A stretch of DNA of 64,000 bases, from the NCBI GenBank assembly GCA_030268105.1, contig BSDZ01000014.1:1319001-1383000 (forward strand). The letters are read 5' to 3'. The number at the start of each line of letters is the position of its first letter. The first letter of the stretch is position 1. Below, in pieces: positions 16,501 through 27,700 of the stretch. The DNA comes from Volvox africanus. Its lineage: Eukaryota > Chlorophyta > Chlorophyceae > Chlamydomonadales > Volvocaceae. Both the position numbers and the translations under genes were made by a program. The notes under the pieces were generated by a model. That model worked only from the letters and a program-made list of their open reading frames with translations, was not told the DNA's origin and searched no databases.

Positions 16501-18249
16501 TGTCTGTGTCTCTGTGTGTTTGTTTATGCGGGGAATAGGGCAGCGGGCAGCAGGTGACCACGCAGGCGACCGGGAAGAGGAGGTCGACACAACAACAGCA
16601 GCAGTAGCATGTGTGGCTGTGTGTTTGCAGCTACGTACGAGGGTTTAGGGTTCTAGGGTTGCTCCCTTCGCTCACCAAGTCGTCCCACAACAGCTCCGAT
16701 ACCGGGCTGTTGGCGAGGGTGCTGATGGGGGTGCTCCATTCCGTACGCAGCGACCTGAGATTGCTGCCCCGCCATGTACCCCGCCGCCGCCGCCGCTGCC
16801 GCTGCCGCCACCGCCGCCGCTCCTGGGGTTGTGCCGTACGGTGGTTGCTGCCCGGGCGGGTACATTCCGGCGGCCTGCAAGGGAAAGGGGGTGAGGGAGG
16901 GGGAGGGAGGTTTCGGAGCGGTTGGACTTTAATGAGTTCCGGCAAACCGCTGAGGAACAATATCCTAAAACCCTAGATATGTAAGCCTAACACTCCTATC
17001 TGGATTCCGAATCCAAACAGTGCCTATCTAGTTAGACCAGATCCATCCAACACCATACACATTGGTGTAAGCACGTGATTGCAAAGCTCAGTCACACACC
17101 CTACAGTCGCGCACCGAAACCCTTCTCATCTTAGCCCCTTGAACCTCCCCCGTGGAGCATATAAGGCCTGTATGGTTTACCGTACCTGGTAGGCCTCCTG
17201 TTGGCCGTACGGATCCTGTGTGTACGGCGTGGCGCCGTACGCTTGTTGGCCGCCGTATCCTCCGTAATATTGGCTCGGGTCCTGGTATCCGTACTGTGAA
17301 GTCGGGGAGTTGGATGCGGCATCATCCGAAAGCGATAGGTATGAGAGAACCGCACATATCAACGCGAAGCGTGTAATAAACGTGCAGCCAGGCATACAGA
17401 CAGACGCACATACACACACGCTCCGATATAACAGGGCCCCACCCCAAACACACACAAATACATATAGACACGCGCACCCATACACGCAAGCACCGGTTTC
17501 TCCCCTCCAAGATCCCCCCACCCCACCTGCCCGTAAGCCTGCTGCTGGTGGTGGTGGTGGTAATAGTATTCGTGCGCTACCCCCGGCGCTCCCTGGCCCC
17601 TCGGCGCCTGTCCCGGTGCATAATAGTGCTGCTGCTGCTGGTGGGCATAGTACTGCTGCCACTGCTCCATGTAATGCGCCTGCTGGTCGGGAGTCATGTT
17701 GTTGAAGGCTTGCTGCTCCAAATCCTCAGGCTGCTGCACCGCGGCGGGTGCAGCAGTAGCAGTAGCAGTAGCGGCACTGCCGCCTCCAATCGCGCCGGCG
17801 GTGCCGTCGAAAGGTGGTGGCGGCGGCGGCGGCGGCTGCTGAGCCGGGGGGCCGTCGCCCCCGCTGGATGTGCACCGAGGAGGGGGAGGAGGGGGAGGGG
17901 GAGGGGGAGGAGGAGGCTGGAAGTGATGAGCGTTGTTGCGGTGGGGCTCGAGGTGTTGGGGGGGTGGAAGGTGTTGCTGCTGTGGCTGCTGCTGTGGCTG
18001 CTGCTGCACCGGCGGCGGTGGTGGCGGTGGGGCCCCGGGCACTGCGTAATGCTGCTGCTGCTGCAGTTGTTGTTGTTGTATATTTTGTTGCGGAATAAGG
18101 GCCAAGAAACCAGACTGGATGGACTGAGATGAGATGATGGTGGCCTGCAAACCAACCCCCCCCACACCGACTGCAATACCCTGCTGCTGCAGCTGCTCTT
18201 GTTGTTGTTGCTGCTGCTCTTGTTGTTGTTGGTGGTGGTGCTGCTGCTC

Positions 18250-18298
<49 letters not shown>

Positions 18299-18738
18299 CG
18301 CGCTGCGCGCTCTGCAAGCATTTGTCTCTGGTAGACGGTTAGAGGTTGCTGTTGCTGCTCCTGGGGGAGTTGCTGTTGCTGAAGCATTTGGGGTGGAGGC
18401 GGTGCCTTTGGTTGTTGTGGTGGTTGCTGTTGCTGCTGGATATAAGATACCATAGTGTGCTGCATGTCCGGAACATGCTGGTGCTGCGGAAGATGTTGGG
18501 GCTGTTGGCCAAAGAAATGCTGCTGCCCGGGTTGCTGCGGAAGCCCGCCCTGCTGCTGCACTCCTATAGGTGGAGACGCTAGATGCATAACCGGGGCTCC
18601 CATGTTTGGTGGCAATCCCACCTGCTGCGCTATTGGCAACGGCGAAAGTTGAGATGCATTCAAGCCCGCCTGTTCTAGACCGCCGATTGGCACGCCAGGT
18701 GGGCAGCCCGTAAAGTAGCCATGCTGACCTTGACTCAT
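10558..18738 (-). CDS. Gln-rich, RS-domain splicing-associated protein, PNISR-like
   Basis: A long multi-exon gene. Exons 17527-18738, 17186-17293, 16676-16874 and 16233-16409 are well fixed; later exons lie near 15518-15692, 15265-15300, 15010-15105, 14000-14870, 11200-11868, 12090-12215, 12430-12900 and the last at about 10558-10640 (RSRRSSDKRRGGG, stop at 10558-10560). The first exon encodes a Gln/Pro/His-rich region with a pure glutamine run (MSQGQHGYF start). Tyr/Gly repeats follow, then KRIPEWLREEMLKRQ, similar to the WIREGLEKMEREKQ block of animal PNISR. Next come NREIKVNLTHILLEVTDAL and AVAREVYSETA, then acidic Glu runs, and finally several Arg-Ser dipeptide exons (SRSRSRSRSRSRSW and others). 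Proteins of this build work in nuclear speckles on pre-mRNA splicing. The RS domain is certain; the PNISR assignment is moderate, and some middle exon borders were not resolved. Confidence 0.65.
15326..15360. repeat. TG dinucleotide repeat in an intron of the PNISR-like gene
   Basis: Alternating gt with one gc interruption over about 35 bases. On the gene's sense strand it reads CA. Confidence 0.85.
18250..18299 (-). repeat. Polyglutamine-coding GTT/AAC-type trinucleotide run
   Basis: An almost pure ttg repeat on the + strand reads CAA on the gene strand, giving about 15 consecutive glutamines inside a wider 18180-18300 Gln/His tract of the PNISR-like protein. Codon purity suggests recent slippage expansion. 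Confidence 0.85.
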
Positions 18739-19191
18739 GGATCAAACACCTACTTCAGCTGTCGCGCTAAAGCGTGGTGCGGACTATCGATGAGGGCGAT
18801 TCTAGAACGGCGTCTTTGCAAAATGCATACTTTTTAAGCAATAAGCTCAATCTAAAATTGATTTGTGTGCATTTCTGTTCCTCCTGATCGGCAGAATGTT
18901 AAGAATATACTTCAAGGCCGCAAGGGTCAACTAGTCCGAAGGCAGCAAGGAAACCAATCCAGTTTGTATTATAATCGTTATACATATCATATAAAGCATG
19001 ATCCGGAGGAGACCGACAAGCGGAATCTGAAGACCGGTGACGAGAAGGATGCCAAGTGTCTAGGTGCCCGGTTCCGTACAGACTGAAAGTTACCGTTTCC
19101 AAAATAAAAATCAACTTCAGTACCAAGGAATGAATCCTTAGAATGAAAGGGGCTGCTTGGGTACTAGTATTATTGTGTTGCAGTTAGAAAT
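18739..19191. promoter_or_regulatory. Divergent 5' region of the PNISR-like gene and UTP18
   Basis: About 450 bases lie between two outward-facing start codons. It is AT-rich. A gttgcag word at 19172-19182, just before the UTP18 ATG, would fit a 5'-UTR intron acceptor. A 73-codon open frame (18865-19086, +) lies inside and could be an upstream ORF, but it has no recognised similarity. Confidence 0.4.
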
Positions 19192-22047
19192 ATGAGTAAA
19201 GCCAAGAAGCAACGCATCGTGTACAAGCAGGATGGGAAAGCTAAGGCAAGAGCTTAACTCCGATGAATTGCAATGTATAATGTTATGCAAGCGCCGCCGG
19301 AACCCCATGCCTCCGCCGCCGACTAACAAGATGCTTTCGTAGGCTGCGGAACTGGAGGAATTCCTGTTTGGAGTTGGTGGGAATCCATTATCTATTTTCG
19401 ATCGTGAAAAAGAAGAGGCAGAGGAGACTGTCGCCGAGTTAGTTACGCAGGTGCGGTCGTCTCCGTTCCTGCTACGATTGGGTACTCGAATATTAGTACG
19501 CGGCGCATGGACAAACTTTGATTACAAATTTGTACTTGGATTTAAATTAATTAATACTTCATTTCTGCGAAGAGGTTCTGCACCTATCGCGGGTGTTGCA
19601 ATTCTTCGGAAGGCACAGCTCAGCCTCAGAACAATTTTTGAAGTCTTTAAAAACTTAAGAGCAGTAGGGCACCTGTAATTCGGTGCAGGCGATGAATTCG
19701 TGGCAGAAAATATTGGCTTTTCAGGGTAATATCTTTCAGAACTGGTGTTGATGAGAAGTAACTACCCAGATAGCGCACACCACCACACACCGCACACGCT
19801 CACATAGACAAAGTTTTTATTTATACCAGCGCTGCAATATTCATTCATCCTTATCGCCCTCCTACTGGAAACCCCTTTATTGAGCGTGCCGTACATCATT
19901 ATGTACTGTACGGAAATACACTCAGCAACATTCCCATCGCCTGCATCTCCCGCAGGCATCTCGCAGGGGCAGATTGGTGCACGACTCGGACATCTTCTTC
20001 CAGGACACGCGGGGGGCAGTCGGCAGCGGCAGTAGCGATGACAGCAGCAGTAGCGAGGAAGAGGAAGGGCAGGAGGACGAAGAGGAGGAGGGCGACGACG
20101 GAAAGCAAAAAGACGCCACTGACGCGAAAGGGCGGGAGATGGAGATGGAAGAGGAAGAGGATGGGGAGCAACTGCAGGAAAAGGCGGCAGGTCGCAATGG
20201 CGTTGGCGCCAGAAAGGGGCGCACAGCCGCCGCCAGCAGCCGAGGAGGGGCCGGGGGAAGGGGGAAAAGCGGCCGCCGGGTGCCAGTGTGGAATGACCCA
20301 GATGACGTCAATTTGCGGATGGATGTGGCAGGAACAGCGCGATTGCGGAAACTGCGAACCAGCGAAAAACAAACCACCATGGACGGTGGGTCAAGGAGGG
20401 AGGTTGGTCGTTAAGGGTTTCGGGGCAAGAGGGGGCTCACTCATTTCGGATTCAGGGATCTTGATCCTTGGGAAGATAATTGGATCCGGAATCAACTGGA
20501 TCCTGGGGAAGATAACTGGATTTGAGAGATTGGAAGTGTGAAGACGGAATTGCTGTGTGACATAATGGTTTGCAACGGTAAACAGACAACCGACTGATAG
20601 TTGTAGTGGTTGTCATTTGAACGTGTAGGTGTGGAATACGAAGCAGCGCTCCGAAGACAGCACCAAATCCTCAACCCGCGGACGAGCTGGGCGAAGAAAA
20701 CTGCGGCCGGCGGCGACGAGGACGAGGCGGCAGCGCTTTTGGCACGCGCTGGTGGGCTGGTGGAGCGACCCGTGGGTCAGCTGCTGCCTGCGGGGCAGAT
20801 TGAGACGTCGCGATTAAAGGACGCCAACCAACACCAACCCAATGACTCTGTCGTGCAATCTGTACGGTTCCACCCCAATGGGCAGGTAGGGAATTACTTA
20901 CTAGCTATTCGCGACGACCAAGCGTTCATTTATTTTCGTTGGTTTTCGTTGAGTCTGGGTCTATGGGGGGCGAGAAGGGTTCTCGGGGGCGGCGCATTCC
21001 TATTTTGGAGGCCCCTTGCGGTGACGTATTTCACGGCGTTCGAAATGCCGCTTTTGGAGTAATCTAAATGTAAGCTTAACAGTCAAATGATTACGTAAAG
21101 CGATTTTTGTATTTGCATCTATCACCTTGGAAGTATTTAAGGACACATTTTTGGGAGTTTTCAAAACCTTTCCACCAAAATCGGGCCCCAATTCGTAGCA
21201 TTTGTTTTAGTGATCAGAATTCATGTTTGTGTGTTTTGTCTCTTTTTCACAAACACGCTTTCTGCCTTCAGGTTTTGTTTACGGCGGGGCTAGATAAGAA
21301 GCTGCGGCTCTTCCAGGTGGACGGGCTCCGAAACCCTCTGATTCAAGCCTTGCATTTTGACGACATGCCGATTACCCATGCTGAGTTCGCCGGGGTAAGT
21401 AGCGGCAGCAGCGACGCCGCCGCAGCGGCAGCGGCGGCGGACCGAGTGGTGCTGGCAGGGCGGCGGCCGTATTTTTACGTGTACGACATGGGTGCAGCGC
21501 GAGTTGAGCGCGTGTTGGGGCCCGCGGGCTGTCCCCAGAAGTCCCTGGAGATATTCGCCGTGTCGCCGCCCGGGTACGGAAATGTGTGTATGTATAGCGT
21601 TGGTTAGCCTGCTTTGAGCTTGCGCTGAGATGAGCTTGGGAAGGGGAAGGGGAAGGAGGATGTCGCTTGGGTGGTTCAGCAAGCTGTCCGTTTTTGAACA
21701 CCGGTGCGTTTGGTAGTTGGGGACTGAAGATTCGTTAAGCTTGTTATATCTTTTCAAATTACCCAGTTTCCTACACCCTATACCCATGCCCCCTTTTTTT
21801 CTGTTTCGTCCGCCAACCCAGATCCCTACCCCCCTCTACCGCGACCCCCCTCACCCCTCATCGCGCAGTACCGCATCTCGCAGCCCCTCCTCCGACCCGC
21901 TGGTGGCCTTCACAGGCGATGGGGGCTTCATCCCTCTGGTTTCGCTCCGAAGCCGCCAGTGGGTGGCGAATCTCAAGATGAGCGGTAACGTGCGGGCACT
22001 GGCGTTCAGCCACGATGGAGTGGAGCTGTTCTCCACTGGTGAGGTCG

Positions 22048-22081
<34 letters not shown>

Positions 22082-23431
22082 TTGTATATGTGTGTGTGCG
22101 CGCGCATGAGGAGGTGGAGACTCGTCGTACACGGATGTCATTGCGCATTGCGTCGTTTGGTTGCCCGACTGGATCGCCACCCGGCACTGGCACTGGCTCT
22201 TTGACCCCCCGGACATCCGTGAGCCCGGCAGTATTGCGCTGTTGTTGTTTTCGGCCGCATCGTCCCCTCCTCCAACATTTCTACATCACGTGCATACGTC
22301 CCTCCCTCCGGTCTCGTTCTGCCACCTGCCTGGACTCCGTTTGTATACCGCTACAGGGGGGGAGGTGGTGTTTTTGTGTTTTATGTTTTCAACTTCATCG
22401 TGGGGGACCCAGAGGGGGAGCTCTGCTGCTCCTCAAACCTGAACCCCCCTTACGTCACCCTCCCTAGGGGTCGCATGGCCCGCCACCGCTCTCCCTCTCA
22501 CCCTCCCCGCTCTCCCTCTCACCCTCCCCGCTCTCCCTCTCACCCTCCCCGCTCTCCCTCTCACCCTCCCCGCTCTCCCTCTCACCCTCCCCGCTCTCCC
22601 TCTCACCCTCCCCGCTCTCCCTCTCACCCTCCCCGCTCTCCCTCTCACCCTCCCCGCTCTCCCTCTCACCCTCCCCGCTCTCCCTCATCGCACAGGGGAT
22701 GATGGAGTTGTACACGTGTGGGACCTCCGTACTCGCCGGTGTCGTCTAGCCTTCAACGACACGGGCAATATCGGCGACGCATCCACAATCGCCCTCTCAG
22801 CCGACGGCCGCTTCATCGCCACCGGGGCCAAGTCGGGGGTGGTCAATGTGTACCAGCGGGGTCAGGTGGAGGCGGCGGCGGCGCGGGCGGCCGCCAGTGG
22901 CGGCGGCGGAGGCGGCCGCCCATTCGGTCCGGTCTCGGTGACTCCGGATCGGGAGCTCATGCATCTGACGACGACGGTTGACACGCTGGTGTTTAGCCCG
23001 GACTCGCAGGTAGGGGAGAAATGGGAGGGAGGGGTTACAGATAGAGAAGGCGGCGACTCCAGGGAGGCGAGGCGGGGGCGGGGATGGGCGGGTAGAAACC
23101 CGGAGCCCGTCCTCCCAGTACGGTGCATAACTCATACTTACAGCTCTGTCCCACCCCTCCCCGCGCACCTTTTGTCCCGCCACTCATTTACCCGGTTGCT
23201 GATCGCTACCCCCCAAACCAGATGCTGGTGATGGCTTCGCACGATAAGCGAAATTCGCTGCGTCTGGTGCACCTCCCCTCCCTCACCGTCTTTGCCAACT
23301 GGCCTACCAGCGGCTCCCCCCTCCACTACGTCCATTGCGCCGATTTCAGTCCCAATTGCGGTATGCTGACGATCGGTAACGCCAGGGGCCGTGCGCTGCT
23401 ATACCGCCTCCACCACTACCAGCAGGCCTAA
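19192..23431 (+). CDS. UTP18: UTP18, WD40 protein of the U3 snoRNP / SSU processome
   Basis: Eight exons keep phase: 19192-19245, 19343-19450, 19956-20385, 20629-20885, 21272-21573, 21884-22038, 22696-23009 and 23222-23431, giving about 609 residues. The N-terminus is MSKAKKQRIVY, then AAELEEFLFG, then an acidic Glu/Ser stretch and RRVPVWNDPDDVNLRMDVAG with TARLRKLR. YEAALRRQHQILNPRTSWA is the diagnostic UTP18 block before the beta-propeller. WD-type repeats follow: VQSVRFHPNGQ, LFTAGLDKKLRLFQVDG, RPYFYVYDMGAARVE, DPLVAFTGDGGFIPLVSL, VRALAFSHDGVELFSTGDDG with VHVWDLRTRRC, and RFIATGAKSGVVNVY. UTP18 acts in the nucleolus in 18S pre-rRNA processing. The first intron uses a GC donor (AAG|gcaaga). 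Exon 6 start could instead be 21870; both options keep phase. Confidence 0.95.
22051..22079. repeat. TG dinucleotide repeat in UTP18 intron
   Basis: A pure (tg)n run beginning about 12 bases after the donor of the intron that follows exon 6. Confidence 0.9.
22489..22685. repeat. 21-bp pyrimidine-rich minisatellite abutting a UTP18 3' splice site
   Basis: About nine virtually identical copies of a 21-base unit (cgctctccctctcaccctcc plus c) end roughly 10 bases before the acceptor of UTP18 exon 7 at 22695. The array therefore supplies the polypyrimidine tract of that intron. Confidence 0.92.
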
Positions 23432-24712
23432 GCAATGCAGCATGAGAGAGCAGCATGGCGCTCACCTCCCCGCCGCCGGCTCTAACATTCGAATCGCTGT
23501 AGCTCGCTGTCCCTCGGGTTTAAGTCAATGGGCGGAGACCCAGGGGTCACGGCGCAATATTAGGCTAGGGCTGTAGCTGCAGTTGTGTGTGGGGGGAGGG
23601 ACTCGTTTCGCATTTGAGCCCTCCGCGCTCGTGTGTGTGTGTGTGTGTGTTTGTGTGTGTGTGTATGAGAGGCGCCCGGTGGGGAAGGCATATACACAAG
23701 ACCTGATACTGCTGTAGAAATGTTAATACGAAGCAGTAGCAGGTGGATGGGGTCGAAGGGGTCTGCTCACGGGTCGGTGGAGTTATGCTCCCGAGGCTTG
23801 AAGGGAAGGCAAGGGACGGGACGTAGCGGCCCCTGCAGGTGGCGGCAGTAGCCCAACCTTCTGTGCGAGGACACAGCCGACCACCGCCGCCCCTTGAGCA
23901 CAATGCTCGCGGCACATGTAGCATAGCACTGTAGCATTCTCACCCTGCTACATGCTGATGTTTCTGGTATTTCGGAAAGCTACAGCCGCTGCAGAACAGC
24001 GAATTGATCACCTCAGCTGAGGGACCACCACCGCTGCTTTAAATGATATTCGAACGCGAATCCGCACACCCTCTGTTGAATGTGTTCTGTACGGCACATT
24101 GTTAACGGATGCATCATGACGTGACCGTTGCGGGTTACCCACATACGCAGCAGCTATGTTGTCCGTCAAACCGTCAGAAGCTCAAAAAGATTAAAATACC
24201 CCGTAAGGCCCAGGATGAATCTCTCCTCAAATTTGGTCGATTTTGATGTACACTTAACACTGGGCGCGCGACGCATGAGTGCGTGTGTGTGTATGTGTAT
24301 GTGAAACTCACACATCGTCCGTACTGTCTACCAGAAATTCCTTAGCAAGCCATAAAATCCATGTAGCCATATCCCGTCAGCCATTCCACTACCACATCCA
24401 CGGCGCATTGACTTGACTAATGTTGGTACGGTGCAGTACAGTACAGAACTGGTATAGCAATTTGCACACCGCCTGCAAACGCGCCATCCCATCACAAAAC
24501 CTTCTTCCAGATGTCCACAGACTCATCTGTACGAATTTTGGACTGTGAGGCTTTATCTGTCACTCACTCCTCGGGGATTCTGAAGAGTCGGCAACTTGTT
24601 AGGATATGTGTTTGCTTCTTGGCACCACCTGTTTCCCATCTTACTTACCCCCTCCTTCCCATTAGGTTAGCAGCTGCTGCTGCCGTTAACCTGGCATTCC
24701 GCTGCTGCTGCC
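23432..24712. other. Convergent spacer after UTP18 and the coiled-coil regulator gene
   Basis: Holds the presumed 3' UTRs of both genes and a TG microsatellite at about 23631-23663. No coding signal or RNA gene was recognised. Confidence 0.45.
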
Positions 24713-27700
24713 TTACAACTGAGCGGCACATGGCAGCAGGCCCCGAATCGAAGAATAATACAGCTGTGACGCGGCCCGGGAGAGCTCTCGCACATCTAGA
24801 ATGTACGGGTATGATTGTACGACAGCTCGCGCCCATTGTAGGTCCGTCAGGATATGACTGCGAGTGGCGGAGATGTGAAAGGCGAAAAGCTCATGTCCGG
24901 ATTATTGCGTGTTATATTACGTTGACGGAAGCGTTCGCGTGGGGCTTTCATCAAACAATTTGTAAGAGGATGACAGCGGCCGAGAGAAGAAGGCAGATAA
25001 GGGTACAGAAAACGAGACAGGTGGGAAAGACGAAGGGGCCGGGGTGAGATGGAGGGCGAGGAGAAAAAAAGAGCGTAAGAGCGTCAAAACAGGCGGACCC
25101 CTCCTAAAGGCGCGGAGGTTGTGAGGACGAGAGGCAGGACGCTCATGCTAGACTCACCAGCAAAACACTTCGCCAGTGAGCACCATGAGAATGCGCTCGC
25201 GCATAACGTTGGCATGCATTTTGTGGATTGCATCACGGTCAGTGCCGTACTGTCCGACGGACTCAAAGTACGTCGCGCCGTACCGGTTGACCGAAAGCAG
25301 CTGGTTCAACGCGGCGGCAATGCTGCGCCGTTCGGAGTGTATTCGTGATAGCCAATCCTACAGAAGCAAGGAACCGAAGGACAACTAATTGTTCATACAA
25401 TTAGTTAAAACACGGAGATGTCGCAAGTCTACGATTAAACACGGACATGAAAGCCCATGCTTGTAAATATAGATGATAGTTAAGCGAGTTTGATAAGTCT
25501 TATGATTTGCCAAGACAACGCCGCCGCAACGACTCTCGGTAACGGGGCTCTCCTGTTCATCAGGTCCGCCATCATGTCAGTTGTTATTAGTATTTCCTAC
25601 AAACGTTATGCTGACTCTATAAACGAAAGTTGTCAAGGTTTGCTTGCAAAGTGGCCTGGTCCTACCGTCGTATCGGACACAGTCCGTGGATGCTAAAACA
25701 GGTTGGTTGTCTATAAAGGGTTTTAGTTAACTAGATAGCAACACCTTGAATAGAAATAAATTTCAGGGCATGAAAGCATACGAGGCCATTTAACCCCTGG
25801 CCTGCTTCATGTTGACCCGAGCAGACAGGGAGGCTAATCTAATGATAAGAAGGTGCACCATCTTAAGGGCCCTCTGAACCCGCTTCACGAACGTGGGTAA
25901 AGGATTGTCCTTTCCCTGCAAAGAACAGAAGCCTCCACCAAGAGGTAGCCGAGTTGACAGCAGACCAGTTGACCAATGGAACATTGGAACCAATAACCTC
26001 ACAAACGCGACTCCAAGCATGTACAGTATGTGACTATAACTAAAGCAGAACGACTTCATTAGTACAAAAGATACCCAGGTCACAACGGTATAAGAATCTC
26101 ATAAAACGTGTTTCCCCACCGGGACTCGAACCCGGGTCTCGAGAGTGAGAATCTCGTATCCTGACCGCCTAGACTATAGGGAATATCGATGGCAGAGGAA
26201 TTTACCTTATAGATATTAGAGGATATGAGAACCTAATCGGACAACCCTTCACGTAAGAACGTCAAGTTCCAGGGATCAGTACATGGCCGGGGTGCGCGTG
26301 TAGCAAGCGTGTCTCGCAGCAAGGCAGCAGAGCGTTACACCCTAAAGCCCAGGTGTCCCGCAGGGAGGACATGAGGATGTGTACGTGTCCACTGCCCAGT
26401 AATGCATGAGTTATGCGTGCGTGGACAAGAGTGCTGCCTCAACTAGCACACCAGCACACCCACCGTGCACACCAGATGATGGAAGGAAAATGGGGGGAAA
26501 ACATCATTGCCTCACTGTTATGTCACTTTCCGGTCAGCTTACAGGTCCGGTGTGGCCAGAAATTTACAGCAGCGGCTTGCTGCCTAAATCCTGGCAAGGG
26601 TTTGATGCCAGTCCAAAGATATGCCTGCTTAAGGCCTAAGTGATGAGAACGATCCGGACAGTTTGCCAACGTATGGCTGGGACGCTAATACAGCTGTGGT
26701 TAGTGTTAGGTTTCTGTTGCGGAGCATCTCTGTCTGTACGCAACACATGCAGCCACCCCGGAGGAGGAGTGCCAGACCAGCTGAGAAACAGTACGTAAAT
26801 GCCGCACTGCAGTCGCTGTCCGCTCTCGCGATGCCTTCCCTGACGTTCAGAAGCCGTCCAACGCCGTGCTGACGGGCAAGGAAGGCACCGACAACAGCCG
26901 GATCTACCATGCCATCCGTGCGTACCAACGATAGGCAGGACACAAGGCAATACAAGTTGAATACTCAAACAAAACATAACGACAACATTTTCTGTATCAA
27001 AGATAAAACATGAATTTCCCCACCGGGACTCGAACCCGGGTCTCGAGAGTGAGAATCTCGTATCCTAACCGCCTAGACTATAGGGAACTCACATGAGATT
27101 TGTTAAAACCATACCAAAAAGAAACACGAACCTGCCAGCATGAATCCAAGGCTGCGGTATCCGCCAGTTGTTGTTGTGTAAGACTGAGGCTCTGCACCAC
27201 CCGCAGCCAGTGCCCCGGTTCCGGAGCCGCCGTCTTCCCCGTCAGCGTCGTGAACGCGAACCTGAACGCGGCAGGGTTCGAATGGTGAAGAGTGGGAAGC
27301 ACGGACACCTGCCAGGCCTTGGGACCCAGAAACCCAAAGCGCAGGGTAAAAACACTGTGCCGGCACGGTATGGTACGGCGGTGTGGAAGTTTCGACTGGA
27401 GAAGCAAGGGTAAGCAGCGGGGACAGTGGAGACCCGACTGGCTGGTGGTTGTGGGTGTGAAGGGCTCAGGGAGGAATCGGCGCTTTATGCACCCTGCTGG
27501 TCCGGCCCTCAAATACCTGCAAGCAACGCATGCACATGCGCAGGAAGCCCCTACACATAAAAAAAGTCAATAAGGAATTTCCACTTCGAACGATTTTTAT
27601 TTTTGACACATCTGTCCAAAACGGTTTATCATGCATTTCCATTCAAGTCGCGCCCACCAGATTTTCGTGGTGTTGGTGTGCTTTAACCCATCAACCCAAA

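Noticed and set aside
22376..22702. Pro-Arg-Ser-Pro-Ser-His repeat frame and its complement
   Set aside because: Translation of the 21-bp intronic minisatellite in UTP18.
26629..26955. Minus-strand frame between the two tRNA-Glu genes as an additional exon of the regulator gene
   Set aside because: No acceptor gives a phase matching the donor at 27132, whereas 25357 fits exactly in phase and sequence.
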